From Bifidobacterium platyrrhinorum (GTDB lineage: Bacteria > Actinomycetota > Actinomycetes > Actinomycetales > Bifidobacteriaceae), in the NCBI RefSeq assembly GCF_010667645.1, contig NZ_WHZV01000004.1, positions 62,001-126,000 of the forward strand: 64,000 nt of DNA, in the 5' to 3' direction. Below the pieces are notes generated by a model. It did no database searches. It saw only the letters and a program-made list of their open reading frames with translations, and was not told where the DNA came from. A program made the position numbers and the translations under genes. Every line of letters begins with the position of its first letter. Position 1 is the stretch's first letter. Shown piece after piece: positions 8,641 through 17,093 of this stretch.

Positions 8641-9852
8641 TCAGTCGGTGAAGACGTGCTTGGCGAGGCGGTCCAACGCCTCGCGCACGCGGGCCGTGGG
8701 CAGGGCGAAGTTCATGCGGATCGTATGCGTGCCGGCGAACAGGCGGCCGTCCTGCCACGCGACGCCCACATCCCAGCCGCGGCGCAGCAGCTCGTCCGCC
8801 GACCAGCCATGGTCCGCGCACCAGCGCTCGCAATCGAGGAACAGCATGTACGTGCCTTGCGGCCGCGCCGCCTCCACGCCCGGCACGCCCGCGAAATACT
8901 CGCATCCCAGGCGCAGGTTCTCCGCCAGCACCGGCAGCAGCCCGTCGAGCCACGCCTCGCCGCCGCGCGAATACGCGCCGATGAGCGCGTGCATCCACAG
9001 CACGTTCATCTCGTTGTGGAACGACTTCGCCTCATAGGAATCGAGACGGTCGCGCAGGTAATCGTCGTAGACGATGCGGTAGCCGCCCACCAGGCCGGAC
9101 AGGTTGAACGTCTTGCACGGCGCGTACATCGCGATCACGCGTCTGCGCGCGTCCTCGCTTACCGACTGCGTGGGGATGTGCGGCCGGTGCTCCCGGTCGA
9201 GGATGAGATCCGACCAGATCTCGTCGGAGACGACCACGCAGTCGTTCGCGCGGTACACCTCCATCGCGCGTTCGATCTCCCAGCGCTCCCACACGCGGCC
9301 GCACGGATTGTGCGGTGAACAGAACACGGCGACATGGATGCGCTTCTCCCTGATGCGCCGGTCCATGTCCTCGAAATCCATGCGCCACACGCCGTCCTCG
9401 TCGCGTTTGAGCGGGCTGTGCTCGATGCGGTATCCCGCGCCCTCGACGGCCATCGTGAAGCCGTTGTAGGTGGGGGAGTGCAGCAGGACCGAGTCGCCCG
9501 GCGTCGCGAACACGTGCAACGCCGACACCAGACCGCCCAGCACGCCGTTCTCGTAGCCGATATGCCGCGGCTCGAGACCCTTGACCCCGTTGCGGCGGCG
9601 CTGCCAGTCGATGACCGCGTCGAAATACGCCTGTTCCGGCTCGAAATAGCCGAACAGCGGATGCGCGAGGCGCGCGGCGACCGCCTCGGTCACCGCCGGC
9701 GCGGTCGCGAAGTTCATATCCGCGATCCACATCGGGATCGCGTCGAAGCCGGGTTTCGGGGCGCCGGGGGCGAACCCCCGCCCGGAGCCGATGTCGTCGA
9801 CGGCGAGGGCGTCGCGGCCGTGACGGTCGGGGGTCGTGGTGAAGTCGAACAT
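8641..9852 (-). CDS. MalY/PatB-type PLP aminotransferase (likely cystathionine beta-lyase)
   Basis: A 403-residue fold-type I PLP enzyme. Landmarks are PMWIADMNF near the N-terminus, GYFEPEQAYFDAVIDWQRRR, the cofactor loop SPHNPCGRVW, the Asp of VVSDEIWSDL, and the Schiff-base Lys at about residue 247 in APCKTFNLSGL. This set is typical of MalY/PatB C-S lyases, which split cystathionine or related thioethers to a thiol, pyruvate and ammonia. ATG 9852 is preceded by GGAAGGG. The gene begins 17 nt after the stop of prs and its ribosome site lies in that gap, so the two are probably co-transcribed. A plain aminotransferase role cannot be excluded. Confidence 0.85.
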   Translation of the reverse strand: MFDFTTTPDRHGRDALAVDDIGSGRGFAPGAPKPGFDAIPMWIADMNFATAPAVTEAVAARLAHPLFGYFEPEQAYFDAVIDWQRRRNGVKGLEPRHIGYENGVLGGLVSALHVFATPGDSVLLHSPTYNGFTMAVEGAGYRIEHSPLKRDEDGVWRMDFEDMDRRIREKRIHVAVFCSPHNPCGRVWERWEIERAMEVYRANDCVVVSDEIWSDLILDREHRPHIPTQSVSEDARRRVIAMYAPCKTFNLSGLVGGYRIVYDDYLRDRLDSYEAKSFHNEMNVLWMHALIGAYSRGGEAWLDGLLPVLAENLRLGCEYFAGVPGVEAARPQGTYMLFLDCERWCADHGWSADELLRRGWDVGVAWQDGRLFAGTHTIRMNFALPTARVREALDRLAKHVFTD

Positions 9853-9869
9853 CGCGGCGCCCTTCCGCA

Positions 9870-10883
9870 TCACGCGTAGATGTTGCGCGGGCGCATGTCG
9901 TCCGGCAGGCCCTCGAGCAGGGTCTGCACGGAACCCTCCTCGAACACGGAACGGATGCCGGCGGCCAGCAGCGGCGCGACGGACAGGACCGTCATGTTCG
10001 GCAGACGCTTCTCCTCGGGGATCGGCACGGTGTCCATGAGGACGATCTCGCGCGCGCCGCACTGCGACAGGCGCTCGACCGCCGGGCCGGACAGCAGGCC
10101 GTGCGTCGCCACCAGCGTGACGGAACGCGCGCCGGCGCCGCGCAGGGCGCGCACCGCCTCGCAGATCGTGCCGGCGGTGTCGATCATGTCGTCGACGACC
10201 ACGCAGTCGCGGTCGACGACGTCGCCGATGATGCCGTGCGCGACAGCATGGTTCGGACGGGTCGTGTCACGGGTCTTGTGGATGAACGCGAGCGGCAGGT
10301 TGCCGAGCTTCGCGGCCCAACGCTCCGACACCTTGATGCGGCCGGCGTCCGGCGAGACGATCGTGGTGTTCTCCAGCGGCAGATGGTTGCGCACGTAGTC
10401 GATGAGCACCGGCGTGGCGGTGAGATGGTCGACCGGCGCGTTGAAGAAGCCCTGCTCCTGCGAGGCGTGCAGGTCGACCGTCATGATGCGGTCGGCGCCG
10501 GCGGTGCGGAACAGATCGTAGATGAGGCGCGCGGTGATCGGTTCGCGGCCCTGGTGCTTCTTGTCCTGGCGCGAGTAGCCCATGAACGGCGCGACCACGG
10601 TGATCGTGCGGGCGGAGGCGCGCTTGAGCGCGTCGATCATGATGAGCTGCTCCATGATCCACTTGTTGATCTTGCCGGAATGGCATTGCAGCACGAACAT
10701 GTCCGCACCGCGCACCGGCTCGGTGAACCGCACGTACATCTCGCCATTGGCGAAATCGTAGGCGGTGGTCTCCAGGACCTTCGTGCCCAGGCATGCGGCG
10801 ACCTGATCGGCGAGTTCGGGGTATGCGCGGCCGGTGACCACCGCCATGCGCTTGTCCGGAGTGCCTTCGAGCAGCGACGTCAT
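9870..10883 (-). CDS. prs: Ribose-phosphate pyrophosphokinase
   Basis: A 337-residue cytoplasmic enzyme that makes PRPP from ribose 5-phosphate and ATP for purine, pyrimidine, His and Trp synthesis. The Mg/ribose-phosphate signature VDLHASQEQGFFNAPVDHL and the PRPP loop CVVVDDMIDTAGTI are both present. SRQDKKHQGREPITA is the catalytic flexible-loop region. The start ATG 10883 follows AAAGGACGG; readings that start further upstream are low-complexity and not homologous. Upstream on this strand is a TATATA box (about 10904-10909). The MalY-type gene follows after 17 nt. Confidence 0.96.
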   Translation of the reverse strand: MTSLLEGTPDKRMAVVTGRAYPELADQVAACLGTKVLETTAYDFANGEMYVRFTEPVRGADMFVLQCHSGKINKWIMEQLIMIDALKRASARTITVVAPFMGYSRQDKKHQGREPITARLIYDLFRTAGADRIMTVDLHASQEQGFFNAPVDHLTATPVLIDYVRNHLPLENTTIVSPDAGRIKVSERWAAKLGNLPLAFIHKTRDTTRPNHAVAHGIIGDVVDRDCVVVDDMIDTAGTICEAVRALRGAGARSVTLVATHGLLSGPAVERLSQCGAREIVLMDTVPIPEEKRLPNMTVLSVAPLLAAGIRSVFEEGSVQTLLEGLPDDMRPRNIYA

Positions 10884-11249
10884 GTTTCCGTATCCGTCCT
10901 TTGTATATAGAGAGGTGCGGCGCGCGCCATGCGGCGTGCGTGCCGTGTATGCGAAACCTCGTTCAAGTGTACTAGGGCCCGTGCGAAGACGGCGTGGACG
11001 CGGCGTGGGGCGGGGCGTGCGGGTGCGGGTGCACGGGTGCGTGGGTGCGCGGGTGGAGGGGCGCGTGGGTGCACGGGTGCACATGCGCCCGCCGCGTTCT
11101 CGCCGCTGTCTGGGCGCGGGGTTATCTTGGTGAGGTTGCGTCTGTGGGGGTGGTGCGTCCGCTCGCGGTCCCCGCCGCCATGCGCGCAGCGCGTATACAC
11201 ACTCCTGCCACGGAAGGTCCGTGGCCATATAGTCCGAAGGAGGTGGGTG
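10884..11249. promoter_or_regulatory. Divergent prs/rpsF intergenic region with G-rich repeats and a leader hairpin
   Basis: No gene. From about 11018 to 11080 the plus strand is a run of GGGTGC-like units with many GGG triplets at short spacing, so it could fold as a G-quadruplex. A perfect hairpin GCCACGGA-AGG-TCCGTGGC lies at 11207-11225, just before the rpsF Shine-Dalgarno sequence. It could be a binding site for ribosomal-protein autoregulation, but that is inference. Confidence 0.45.
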
Positions 11250-11546
11250 ATGTCTGCGCACAAGTACGAACTGATGTTCATCGCCGATCCTGAGCTCAAC
11301 GAGCGCGATCTGAAGAAGCTGACCGAGCAGTATCTGGAGATCGTCACCAAGGAAGGCGGCTCCGTCGACGAGCCCGATTTCTGGGGCCGTCGCAAGCTCG
11401 CCTACGAGATCGCCGGCAAGACCGAAGGCAACTACGTCGTGGTGACCTACACCGCCGAGCCCGCTACCAGCGATGAGCTCGACCGTGTCCTCAACCTCAA
11501 CGAATCCGTGATCCGTACGAAGATCCTTCGTAAGGACGTCAAGTAA
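11250..11546 (+). CDS. rpsF: 30S ribosomal protein S6
   Basis: A 98-residue protein starting [19 protein letters not shown], the standard S6 beginning, and ending [12 protein letters not shown]. It binds S18 in the platform of the small subunit. An excellent ribosome site (AAGGAGGTG) lies 6 nt before ATG 11250. It is the first gene of the classical rpsF-ssb-rpsR-rplI cluster; ssb begins 45 nt later. In several bacteria the S6:S18 complex binds the mRNA leader to shut the operon down; the hairpin at 11207-11225 is a candidate site. Confidence 0.97.
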   Translation: MSAHKYELMFIADPELNERDLKKLTEQYLEIVTKEGGSVDEPDFWGRRKLAYEIAGKTEGNYVVVTYTAEPATSDELDRVLNLNESVIRTKILRKDVK

Positions 11547-11591
11547 GCGTCAGCCCAGCTTCGCGCTGGACGTTGGAATACGAGGCAGCAT

Positions 11592-12257
11592 ATGGCAGGC
11601 GAAACCACGATCACCATCATCGGCAATCTCACCGCGGATCCCGAACTGCGAACCATCGGTTCCGGAGCGACCGTGGCGAGCTTCACCATCGCGTCGACGC
11701 CGCGCACGTACAACCGCCAGTCCGGCCAGTTCGAGGACGGTCAGGCGCTGTTCATGCGTTGCTCCGCGTGGCGTGACCTCGCCGACCACTGCGCCCAGTC
11801 CCTGTCCAAGGGCATGCGCGTGATCGCGCAGGGCCGTCTGCAGCAGCGTTCCTACCAGGCCCAGGACGGTTCCAACCGCACCGTCGTCGAGATGACGGTC
11901 GACGAGATCGGCCCGTCGCTGCGCTACGCCACCGCACAGGTGACCCGCCAGTCGTCCGGTCAGGGCGGCTTCGCCGGTCGCAACCAGGGCGGCTACGGCC
12001 AGGGCGGCAACGGCGGTTTCGGCCAGAACAACGGCGGCAACGGCGGCTACTCCGGCGGATATTCCGGCGGCGCCAGCTACCAGGGCGGCGGCTCCAACTA
12101 CGGCGGCGGCCAGCCCGGCGCCCCGTCCGCTCCGGCGGCCTCCCAGGCGCCCGCGGCGGATCCGTGGAGCAGCGACGCCGGTGCCGGCAACAGCTTCTCG
12201 ACGTTCGGCGGCTCGTCCGATTTCGGTGGCGGGTCCGACGACGATCCGGAGTTCTGA
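11592..12257 (+). CDS. ssb: Single-stranded DNA-binding protein
   Basis: A 221-residue protein. Residues 1-110 form the OB fold ([39 protein letters not shown]). A long Gly/Asn/Gln-rich disordered linker follows (about 120-200). The acidic tip that recruits repair and replication proteins reads GGSDDDPEF, slightly different from the classic DDDIPF. It coats single-stranded DNA in replication and repair. Located between rpsF and rpsR as in most bacteria. The ribosome site GAGGCAG is weaker than those of its neighbours. Confidence 0.96.
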   Translation: MAGETTITIIGNLTADPELRTIGSGATVASFTIASTPRTYNRQSGQFEDGQALFMRCSAWRDLADHCAQSLSKGMRVIAQGRLQQRSYQAQDGSNRTVVEMTVDEIGPSLRYATAQVTRQSSGQGGFAGRNQGGYGQGGNGGFGQNNGGNGGYSGGYSGGASYQGGGSNYGGGQPGAPSAPAASQAPAADPWSSDAGAGNSFSTFGGSSDFGGGSDDDPEF

Positions 12258-12383
12258 TCCGTCCGGTCCGGTTCCGACGCGTTCCGACGTGTTCCGACAC
12301 GCATGGCGCGAACCCCGCGCGGAGGCCGTTCAGACGGCCCGCGCAAGAGCGAATAAGCATCAATCGTAAACAAGGAGAACATC

Positions 12384-12632
12384 ATGTCACGCAAGAGGCC
12401 GCAACCGCCGGTCAAGCCGTTCAAGAAGAAGCCGAACCCGCTGAAGGCGGCGAAGATCACCGAGATCGATTACAAGGACGTCGCGCTGCTGCGCAAGTTC
12501 ATCTCCGATCGCGGCAAGATCCGTTCCCGTCGTATCACCGGTGTGACCGTGCAGGAGCAGCGCAAGATCTCCAAGGCGATCAAGAACGCCCGCGAGATGG
12601 CCCTGCTGCCGTACGCCACTTCGGGTCGCTGA
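12384..12632 (+). CDS. rpsR: 30S ribosomal protein S18
   Basis: An 82-residue basic protein. [19 protein letters not shown] and [20 protein letters not shown] are the conserved core of S18, and [11 protein letters not shown] is near the usual C-terminal end. It contacts S6 in the 30S platform. AAGGAGAACATC precedes ATG 12384. There are 126 nt between ssb and this gene. No Cys zinc motif is visible, so this is the zinc-independent form. Confidence 0.97.
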   Translation: MSRKRPQPPVKPFKKKPNPLKAAKITEIDYKDVALLRKFISDRGKIRSRRITGVTVQEQRKISKAIKNAREMALLPYATSGR

Positions 12633-12649
12633 GTTAGGAGGCACTGAAC

Positions 12650-13096
12650 ATGGCTGAATCCAAGGTTATTCTTACCAAGACCGTTGCGAACCTCGGTCAC
12701 TCCGGTGACGTCGTCGAGGTCAAGTCCGGCTACGCCCGCAACTACCTGATCCCGCAGGGCCTCGCCTTCGCGTGGAACAAGGGCGCCGAGGCCCAGATCG
12801 TCGCCATGAAGCGCGCCCGTCTGGCCAAGGCCGTCGCCACCCGCGAGGATGCCGTCGCCGCCAAGGAGGCCATCGAGGGCTCCGCCGTCGAAATCGCCGC
12901 CAAGGTTTCCGAGTCCGGCAAGCTGTTCGGTGGCATCTCCAAGGAAGCCATCGCCATGGCCCTGCTCGACAAGGCCCCGGTCGACCCGAAGGCCATCACG
13001 GTCGAGACCATCAAGACCACCGGCGAGTTCCCGGCCACGGTCCAGCTCCACCCGGAGATCGTCGCGAACTTCTTCGTGAAGGTCGTCGCCGAGTGA
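12650..13096 (+). CDS. rplI: 50S ribosomal protein L9
   Basis: A 148-residue protein with the usual two lobes: an N-terminal 23S rRNA-binding domain ([32 protein letters not shown]) and a C-terminal lobe joined by a long Ala/Glu-rich helix (about 45-75). It starts 17 nt after rpsR with TAGGAGG as ribosome site. It ends the ribosomal cluster, and a strong hairpin follows at 13165. Confidence 0.97.
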   Translation: MAESKVILTKTVANLGHSGDVVEVKSGYARNYLIPQGLAFAWNKGAEAQIVAMKRARLAKAVATREDAVAAKEAIEGSAVEIAAKVSESGKLFGGISKEAIAMALLDKAPVDPKAITVETIKTTGEFPATVQLHPEIVANFFVKVVAE

Positions 13097-13164
13097 ATGA
13101 TTCCGGCGGTGTCCGCCGCCGGAACCCCATCAGACTGACAGATTGAAGTCTGGGCTTAAGCACT

Positions 13165-13216
13165 GAGAACCCCGTGCCGCACGTGACGCGAAGTCACGTC
13201 ACGGCACGGGGTTCTC
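13165..13216 (+). terminator. Strong hairpin ending the rpsF-ssb-rpsR-rplI operon
   Basis: GAGAACCCCGTGCCG at 13165-13179 pairs with CGGCACGGGGTTCTC at 13202-13216. The inner part CACGTGAC-GCGAA-GTCACGTC also pairs. The stem is about 23 bp in all. No long T-run follows, only GTATATG. Confidence 0.8.
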
Positions 13217-14265
13217 GTATATGCGCAATGTGCGGCGTGGCTGCCGCGGTGTATTCGCGGTGTATTGCGGTGTATTCCGGGGGGGGCACCCGAGGCGTGG
13301 ATACCCGAGGCGTGGATACCCGAGGCGGCGATACCCAGGCGGTGGTGTGATGGTGTGGTGCCCCCATCCGGAGGCGGCGGATGGTGTGGTGATCCTTATC
13401 CGGAGGCGGATAGGACGACGGCACCTGTGTGTGCGGCGGTTCCTACGGAGATAAGCCCATTGCTCCGTAAGAACCGCCGCTGTCGATGACTCAGCGGCTG
13501 ATTCTACGGACAATGCCGATTTTTTCCGTATAATCCGCCGCTGACAGTCGCTAGGCGGCGGAATCTACGGAGCGGTGGCCCTGTCTCCGTAAGAACCGCC
13601 GCTGGCGGTTGCCAAGCGGCGGAATCCACGGAGATGGCCGCCGTCCTCCGTATTTTCGGACGCTGAGCTGTTGCCAGCGGCGGATTTCACGGAGCAATGG
13701 GCTTATCTCCGTGGAAACCGCCGCCGGAAGCGTTGGTGGTGTTTCGGAGGTGGCGTATGGCGGCGACGTCCACGAGGGTGGCGCAAGAGACGAGGTCTCG
13801 GCGGCGGAATCTACGGAACAATGGGCTCATCTCCGTAGGAACCGCCGGGAAGGGTGTCGGCCTATCGCCCGGTGCCGTATCTGAACAAGGAGACCTGATG
13901 CCCTGGGTGGCCAGCGTCGGCCTATTGTCTGGTGTCCGTATCTCCTAGCGCATGATGTGGTGATGGTGACGTGATGTGGCGATGGTGACGTGTCGGATGG
14001 CGGTCGTCTCCCCGGCACATGGTGCGGTGATGCCTCCCCGGAGGTCGAGGCTGGTTCGGTCACCGCATCACCCCCGGGATTTATGTGATGATTATGTGAA
14101 TAGCTGTTTTCGAGGTGGTCCAGAGGAGTCGCAAGTGGCGCCCGGAGGCCAAATCGGCGATTTTAAAAACGTTGGAATTCCAGGCGACACGCCGAGGGTT
14201 GCGTCAGAATCAGAAGTGAGTATATTTATCACTCGTTGCAAGGAACACTTCAACAACTAGCCAAC
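13217..14265. repeat. Gene-free kilobase with tandem and palindromic repeats
   Basis: I see no gene with a ribosome site in this stretch. It starts with short tandem repeats (GCGGTGTATT three times, 13255-13279; a 15-bp GAGGCGTGGATACCC unit about three times, 13291-13336). Next comes an array of six palindromic units (13433-13846, listed separately). A divergent repeat of CGGCCTATCGCCCGG/CGGCCTATTGTCTGG follows near 13858 and 13919, then TGATGTGGTGATGGTGACG-like doublets near 13953-13990. The last 200 bp carry the tRNA-Lys promoter region. Confidence 0.7.
13433..13846. repeat. Array of six ~48-bp palindromic units (family 1)
   Basis: Units lie at 13433-13480, 13493-13542, 13555-13602, 13615-13664, 13676-13725 and 13801-13846. 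Each has a left arm close to GCGGCGGAATCTACGGAG, a 12-14 nt loop and a right arm close to CTCCGTAAGAACCGCCGC. The first five are separated by only 10-12 nt. The loop ATAAGCCCATTG of unit 1 is exactly the reverse complement of the loop of unit 5 (CAATGGGCTTAT), and unit 6 has CAATGGGCTCAT, so whole units occur in both orientations. A second cluster is at 54079-54250. Confidence 0.85.
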
Positions 14266-14339
14266 GCCCCTGTAGCTCAGTTGGTTAGAGCAGCTGACTC
14301 TTAATCAGCGTGTCCAGGGTTCGAATCCCTGCGGGGGCA
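14266..14339 (+). tRNA. tRNA-Lys (anticodon CTT)
   Basis: A complete cloverleaf of 74 nt. The acceptor stem is GCCCCTG/CGGGGGC, the D arm GCTCAGTTGGTTAGAGC, the anticodon arm GCTGA-CTCTTAA-TCAGC with anticodon CTT (codon AAG), and the T arm CAGGG-TTCGAAT-CCCTG. The 3' CCA is not encoded. A perfect terminator follows at 14347. Confidence 0.97.
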
Positions 14340-14346
14340 CAGACAA

Positions 14347-14375
14347 GACCGGAATCGAAAGATTCCGGTCTTTTT
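14347..14375 (+). terminator. Rho-independent terminator of tRNA-Lys
   Basis: GACCGGAATC-GAAA-GATTCCGGTC (14347-14370) is a perfect 10-bp stem with a GNRA tetraloop and is followed by five T residues. Confidence 0.95.
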
Positions 14376-14398
14376 GTATTCCACGGCCGGGAACCGCA

Positions 14399-14558
14399 GG
14401 GTTAATAGACAAACGTGGGTCTTAAATCTGGTGGGAGCCGTTCTCCTGTTTTGTGTGTCGGGGTGCGATTGGCGGTTCGGGTGTTAATCACACCCCGACA
14501 TGCAAATCCGCAGTAAGCCTTACTCAGGATTTAAGACCCACGTTTTGTCTATTAACCC
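14399..14558. mobile_element. 160-bp inverted-repeat element (MITE-like) or paired regulatory arms
   Basis: Terminal arms of about 30 nt, beginning GGGTTAATAGACAAACGTGG at 14399 and ending with its complement at 14558, differ by only one extra A. Inside is a second inverted repeat, GTCGGGGTG near 14458 and CACCCCGAC near 14491. The interior is not coding. No clear target-site duplication is visible. It sits about 190 bp before the GlpF-like gene. A non-autonomous transposon remnant is my first guess; a large operator or attenuator structure is the alternative. Confidence 0.6.
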
Positions 14559-14752
14559 ACATGCGGGGAGTGCAGGAAACCCCGGGGTGCAATGCCGGGG
14601 TTGCGCAAGGACCGACCGTGGCCCGGTCCGTGGAACGCCGACGTCGGCGTCCCATGCACGTTCAGCCCTCGGCGTATGCTTGTCTGGTTTGTTTGACTCC
14701 TGCCTTCCCGGCAGTCGCATCACCAATCCAGACAAGAAGAAAAGAAGAAGCA

Positions 14753-15484
14753 GTGGAATACTCCCTCTTTACCAAGCTGGCCGCCGAGTTCTTCGGCACC
14801 GCCATCCTGATGATCTTCGGCAACGGTTCCGTCGCCAACGTGGAGCTCAAGAACACCAAGGGCCATCACGCCGGCTGGCTGAACATCGCCATGGGCTATG
14901 GCTTCGGCGTCATGTTCCCGGTGCTCATGTTCGGCGCGGTCTCCGGCGCGCACATCAACCCGGCCATGACCATCGCGCAGGCCGTCAACGGCCTGTTCCC
15001 GTGGGACGAGGTGCTGCCGTACATCATCGCCCAGCTGCTCGGCGCCGCCCTGGGCCAGTTCATCGTGTACCTCACCTACTACCCGCACTACAAGGACACC
15101 GATGATCCGGAGGCCATCCTCGCCACCTTCTGCACCACCGATGCGGACAACAAGAAGCTCAACTACTTCCTCAACGAGATGTTCGGCACCCTCGTGCTCG
15201 TCTTCGGCGCGCTGTGCTGCCTGATGGACCCGTGGGGTGAGAAGGATCCGGCCGCCGCTGCGATCGTCGTCGGCTTCATCGTCTGGGGCCTCGTCACCTC
15301 CATGGGCGGTCCGACCGGCCCTGGCCTGAACCCGGCCCGCGATCTCATGCCGCGTCTGCTGCACGCCATCCTGCCGATCCCGTCCAAGGGCACCTCCCGT
15401 TGGAAGGAAGCGTGGATCCCGGTCGTCGCCCCGATCGTGGGCGCCATCATCGGCTGCTGGCTGTTCGTCGTCTTCTTCGGCTGA
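14753..15484 (+). CDS. Aquaporin / glycerol facilitator (MIP family)
   Basis: A 243-residue six-helix channel. The two half-helix signatures are SGAHINPAMT (about residue 70) and GPGLNPARD (about residue 203). The Asp after the second NPAR is the mark of glycerol-conducting GlpF-type channels rather than strict water channels. An extra stretch (YYPHYKDTDDPEAILATF, about 106-123) fits the GlpF loop. The start is GTG 14753 (VEYSLFTKLAAEFFG), after AAGAAGAAG as a weak ribosome site; upstream in-frame sequence is not channel-like. A hairpin terminator follows at 15547. No glycerol kinase gene is adjacent. Confidence 0.92.
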   Translation: MEYSLFTKLAAEFFGTAILMIFGNGSVANVELKNTKGHHAGWLNIAMGYGFGVMFPVLMFGAVSGAHINPAMTIAQAVNGLFPWDEVLPYIIAQLLGAALGQFIVYLTYYPHYKDTDDPEAILATFCTTDADNKKLNYFLNEMFGTLVLVFGALCCLMDPWGEKDPAAAAIVVGFIVWGLVTSMGGPTGPGLNPARDLMPRLLHAILPIPSKGTSRWKEAWIPVVAPIVGAIIGCWLFVVFFG

Positions 15485-15546
15485 TCGATCCGGCGGTGCG
15501 CCACGGTTCGACATCCGTGTCGTATCGTCGGTCATCCCGTCGCATG

Positions 15547-15590
15547 GCCCGTCGCCTCCCCGTACAAAACGGGAGGCGACGGGCCTTTCC
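15547..15590 (+). terminator. Hairpin terminator after the GlpF-like gene
   Basis: GGCCCGTCGCCTCCC (15547-15561) pairs with GGGAGGCGACGGGCC (15571-15585), followed by TTTCC. The stem is 15 bp and perfect. Confidence 0.9.
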
Positions 15591-15644
15591 TATACTGAGA
15601 GACGAGGCGCGGCCGACGCTGGCCGGCCGCGGAAGGGGGACGAT

Positions 15645-16838
15645 ATGGGAAGGCGTCCGGATGATCCGTTCTCGTCGATCATGACCACGTTGGGCACGGC
15701 ATGGCGTGCGGCAGGGGCCAAGGCCGGTCCCGCGCTGCGTGCCGTGGGCCGCGCGCTGGCGGCGGGCGCACGCATGGCGGGGCGCGGCGCCGTCGCGGTG
15801 GTCCGTGCGATCGTGAAAGGGCTGCGGGCCGCCGTGCGCGTGGCGGGGCCCGCCCTCGGAAAGGCGGGTTCCGCAATCGCCGCGGTGGCCGGCCGCGGCT
15901 GGTCGGCGGTCCGAGGGGCGATGCGCCCCGATGCGGCACCGTCGAAACGCACGTTCCGCATCCGTCGCGCCTTGGTGTTCGGATGCGCCGCGGTGCTGGT
16001 AGTCGTGCTCGTGGTGGTCGGATGCGCGATAGGCGGGGTGTTCGGGCGTGGCGGCACGACGGGCGGTACCGGCGGCGCGTCCACTTCCTCCTCATCGAAA
16101 GGCATCGGCAAGACCGGCAAGACGGCAGGGGCGGCGGACGGCGCGAAATCCGATAAGAAACCCGAAGACCGGTCCGCAGATACGTCCAAGTCGGCGGCGC
16201 AATCGGGCGCGAAGGCCGGGAAGACCGGGAAACCCGACGCGGACAACGACGCCTCCGCGCTCGACAAGGCCGCCGGAACGCTCACGGACGCCAAACGCGC
16301 CGTCATCCTGAAGAAGGCCGAGGAGGCCGCTGCGGCGAGCGGCAAGGCGCGGGTCGACCTCACCTACTGCGTGGCCACGAAGGGCAAGGTCGGCGATCTG
16401 GACACATTCGCCACGCAGGCGTACGAGGCGCTGAACGATACGCGGGGATGGCCGCGCGCCGGCGTGACGTTCACCCAAGGCGACGCCGCCGACGGCAACT
16501 GCGATTTCACGCTCATCCTGTCCGAGGCACGATACCTGCCCGAATACGATGCGGGCTGCTCGGCGGAATACAGCTGTCGCGTGGGCGACGACGTGATCAT
16601 CAACTGGGACCGGTGGCGCACCGGCACCGCCGGGTGGCTCAAGGCCGGCGGCACATTGCGGCGCTACCGCGAGATGGCCGTCAACCATGAGGTCGGCCAC
16701 CGGCTCGGGCATATCGACAACGAGACGCCCTGCGCCGGCGACGGCAAGCCCGCGGCGCTGATGCAGCAGCAGTCCAAGGGGCTGAACGGCTGCACACCGA
16801 ACGAATGGCCGTTGGATTCGGAGCTGTGGACGCAGTGA
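15645..16838 (+). CDS. DUF3152 membrane-anchored putative zinc metallopeptidase
   Basis: A 397-residue protein in three parts. Residues 1-105 are an unusual Ala/Arg/Gly-rich cationic, probably helical cytoplasmic region. One transmembrane helix follows (about 108-130), then a Ser/Gly/Lys-rich linker. The C-terminal half is DUF3152, recognised by VDLTYCVATKG, LNDTRGWPRAG, NHEVGHRLGH (about residues 347-356), and MQQQSKGLNGC. HEVGHxxGH is the metzincin-like zinc site (family knowledge), so an extracellular peptidase role is plausible but unproven. GGAAGGGGG lies just before ATG 15645. Actinobacterial DUF3152 proteins are widespread and poorly characterised. Confidence 0.85.
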   Translation: MGRRPDDPFSSIMTTLGTAWRAAGAKAGPALRAVGRALAAGARMAGRGAVAVVRAIVKGLRAAVRVAGPALGKAGSAIAAVAGRGWSAVRGAMRPDAAPSKRTFRIRRALVFGCAAVLVVVLVVVGCAIGGVFGRGGTTGGTGGASTSSSSKGIGKTGKTAGAADGAKSDKKPEDRSADTSKSAAQSGAKAGKTGKPDADNDASALDKAAGTLTDAKRAVILKKAEEAAAASGKARVDLTYCVATKGKVGDLDTFATQAYEALNDTRGWPRAGVTFTQGDAADGNCDFTLILSEARYLPEYDAGCSAEYSCRVGDDVIINWDRWRTGTAGWLKAGGTLRRYREMAVNHEVGHRLGHIDNETPCAGDGKPAALMQQQSKGLNGCTPNEWPLDSELWTQ

Positions 16839-17093
16839 GCGCCGTGACCCCGGGCGGGTCGTGACCCACGGCGGAGCCCGGTGAGGTGCTGGGCGTTCCA
16901 CATCCCGCATCCCGCCGGTGAAGATGGATACGACGTGAGATATGACGAACCGCACCTGCGGGATGCTGGGCCGGAACATCCGGTCCCGCGTCGCGCGGGC
17001 GCGGTTCGATGAAGCCGGAGTACGGGTCCGTGCGGTTCGATTGGAGTACGGGTCCGTACTCCGGCCGCGGGCGCGGCGTCGCCGTAGCGGCGG
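16839..17093. other. Convergent intergenic region with a duplicated palindrome
   Basis: No gene. GGAGTACGG-GT-CCGTACTCC at 17043-17062 is a perfect 9-bp hairpin near the end of copA and may end transcription from either side. Its left half is duplicated at about 17019-17033 (GGAGTACGGGTCCGT). Confidence 0.5.

Noticed and set aside
13265..13489. Frame encoding a PEAWI repeat peptide
   Set aside because: It results from a 15-bp tandem repeat (multiple of 3) followed by palindromic repeats, and has no ribosome site.
13433..13846. CRISPR array
   Set aside because: Repeats are palindromic units with variable arms and their spacers are only 10-12 nt; no cas genes are in the window.
14399..14558. 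Insertion sequence with transposase
   Set aside because: The interior is about 100 bp and does not code; only a non-autonomous element is possible.
14453..14752. N-terminal extension of the GlpF-like channel
   Set aside because: The in-frame upstream sequence crosses the 160-bp inverted-repeat element and is not channel-like; GTG 14753 begins the homologous region.
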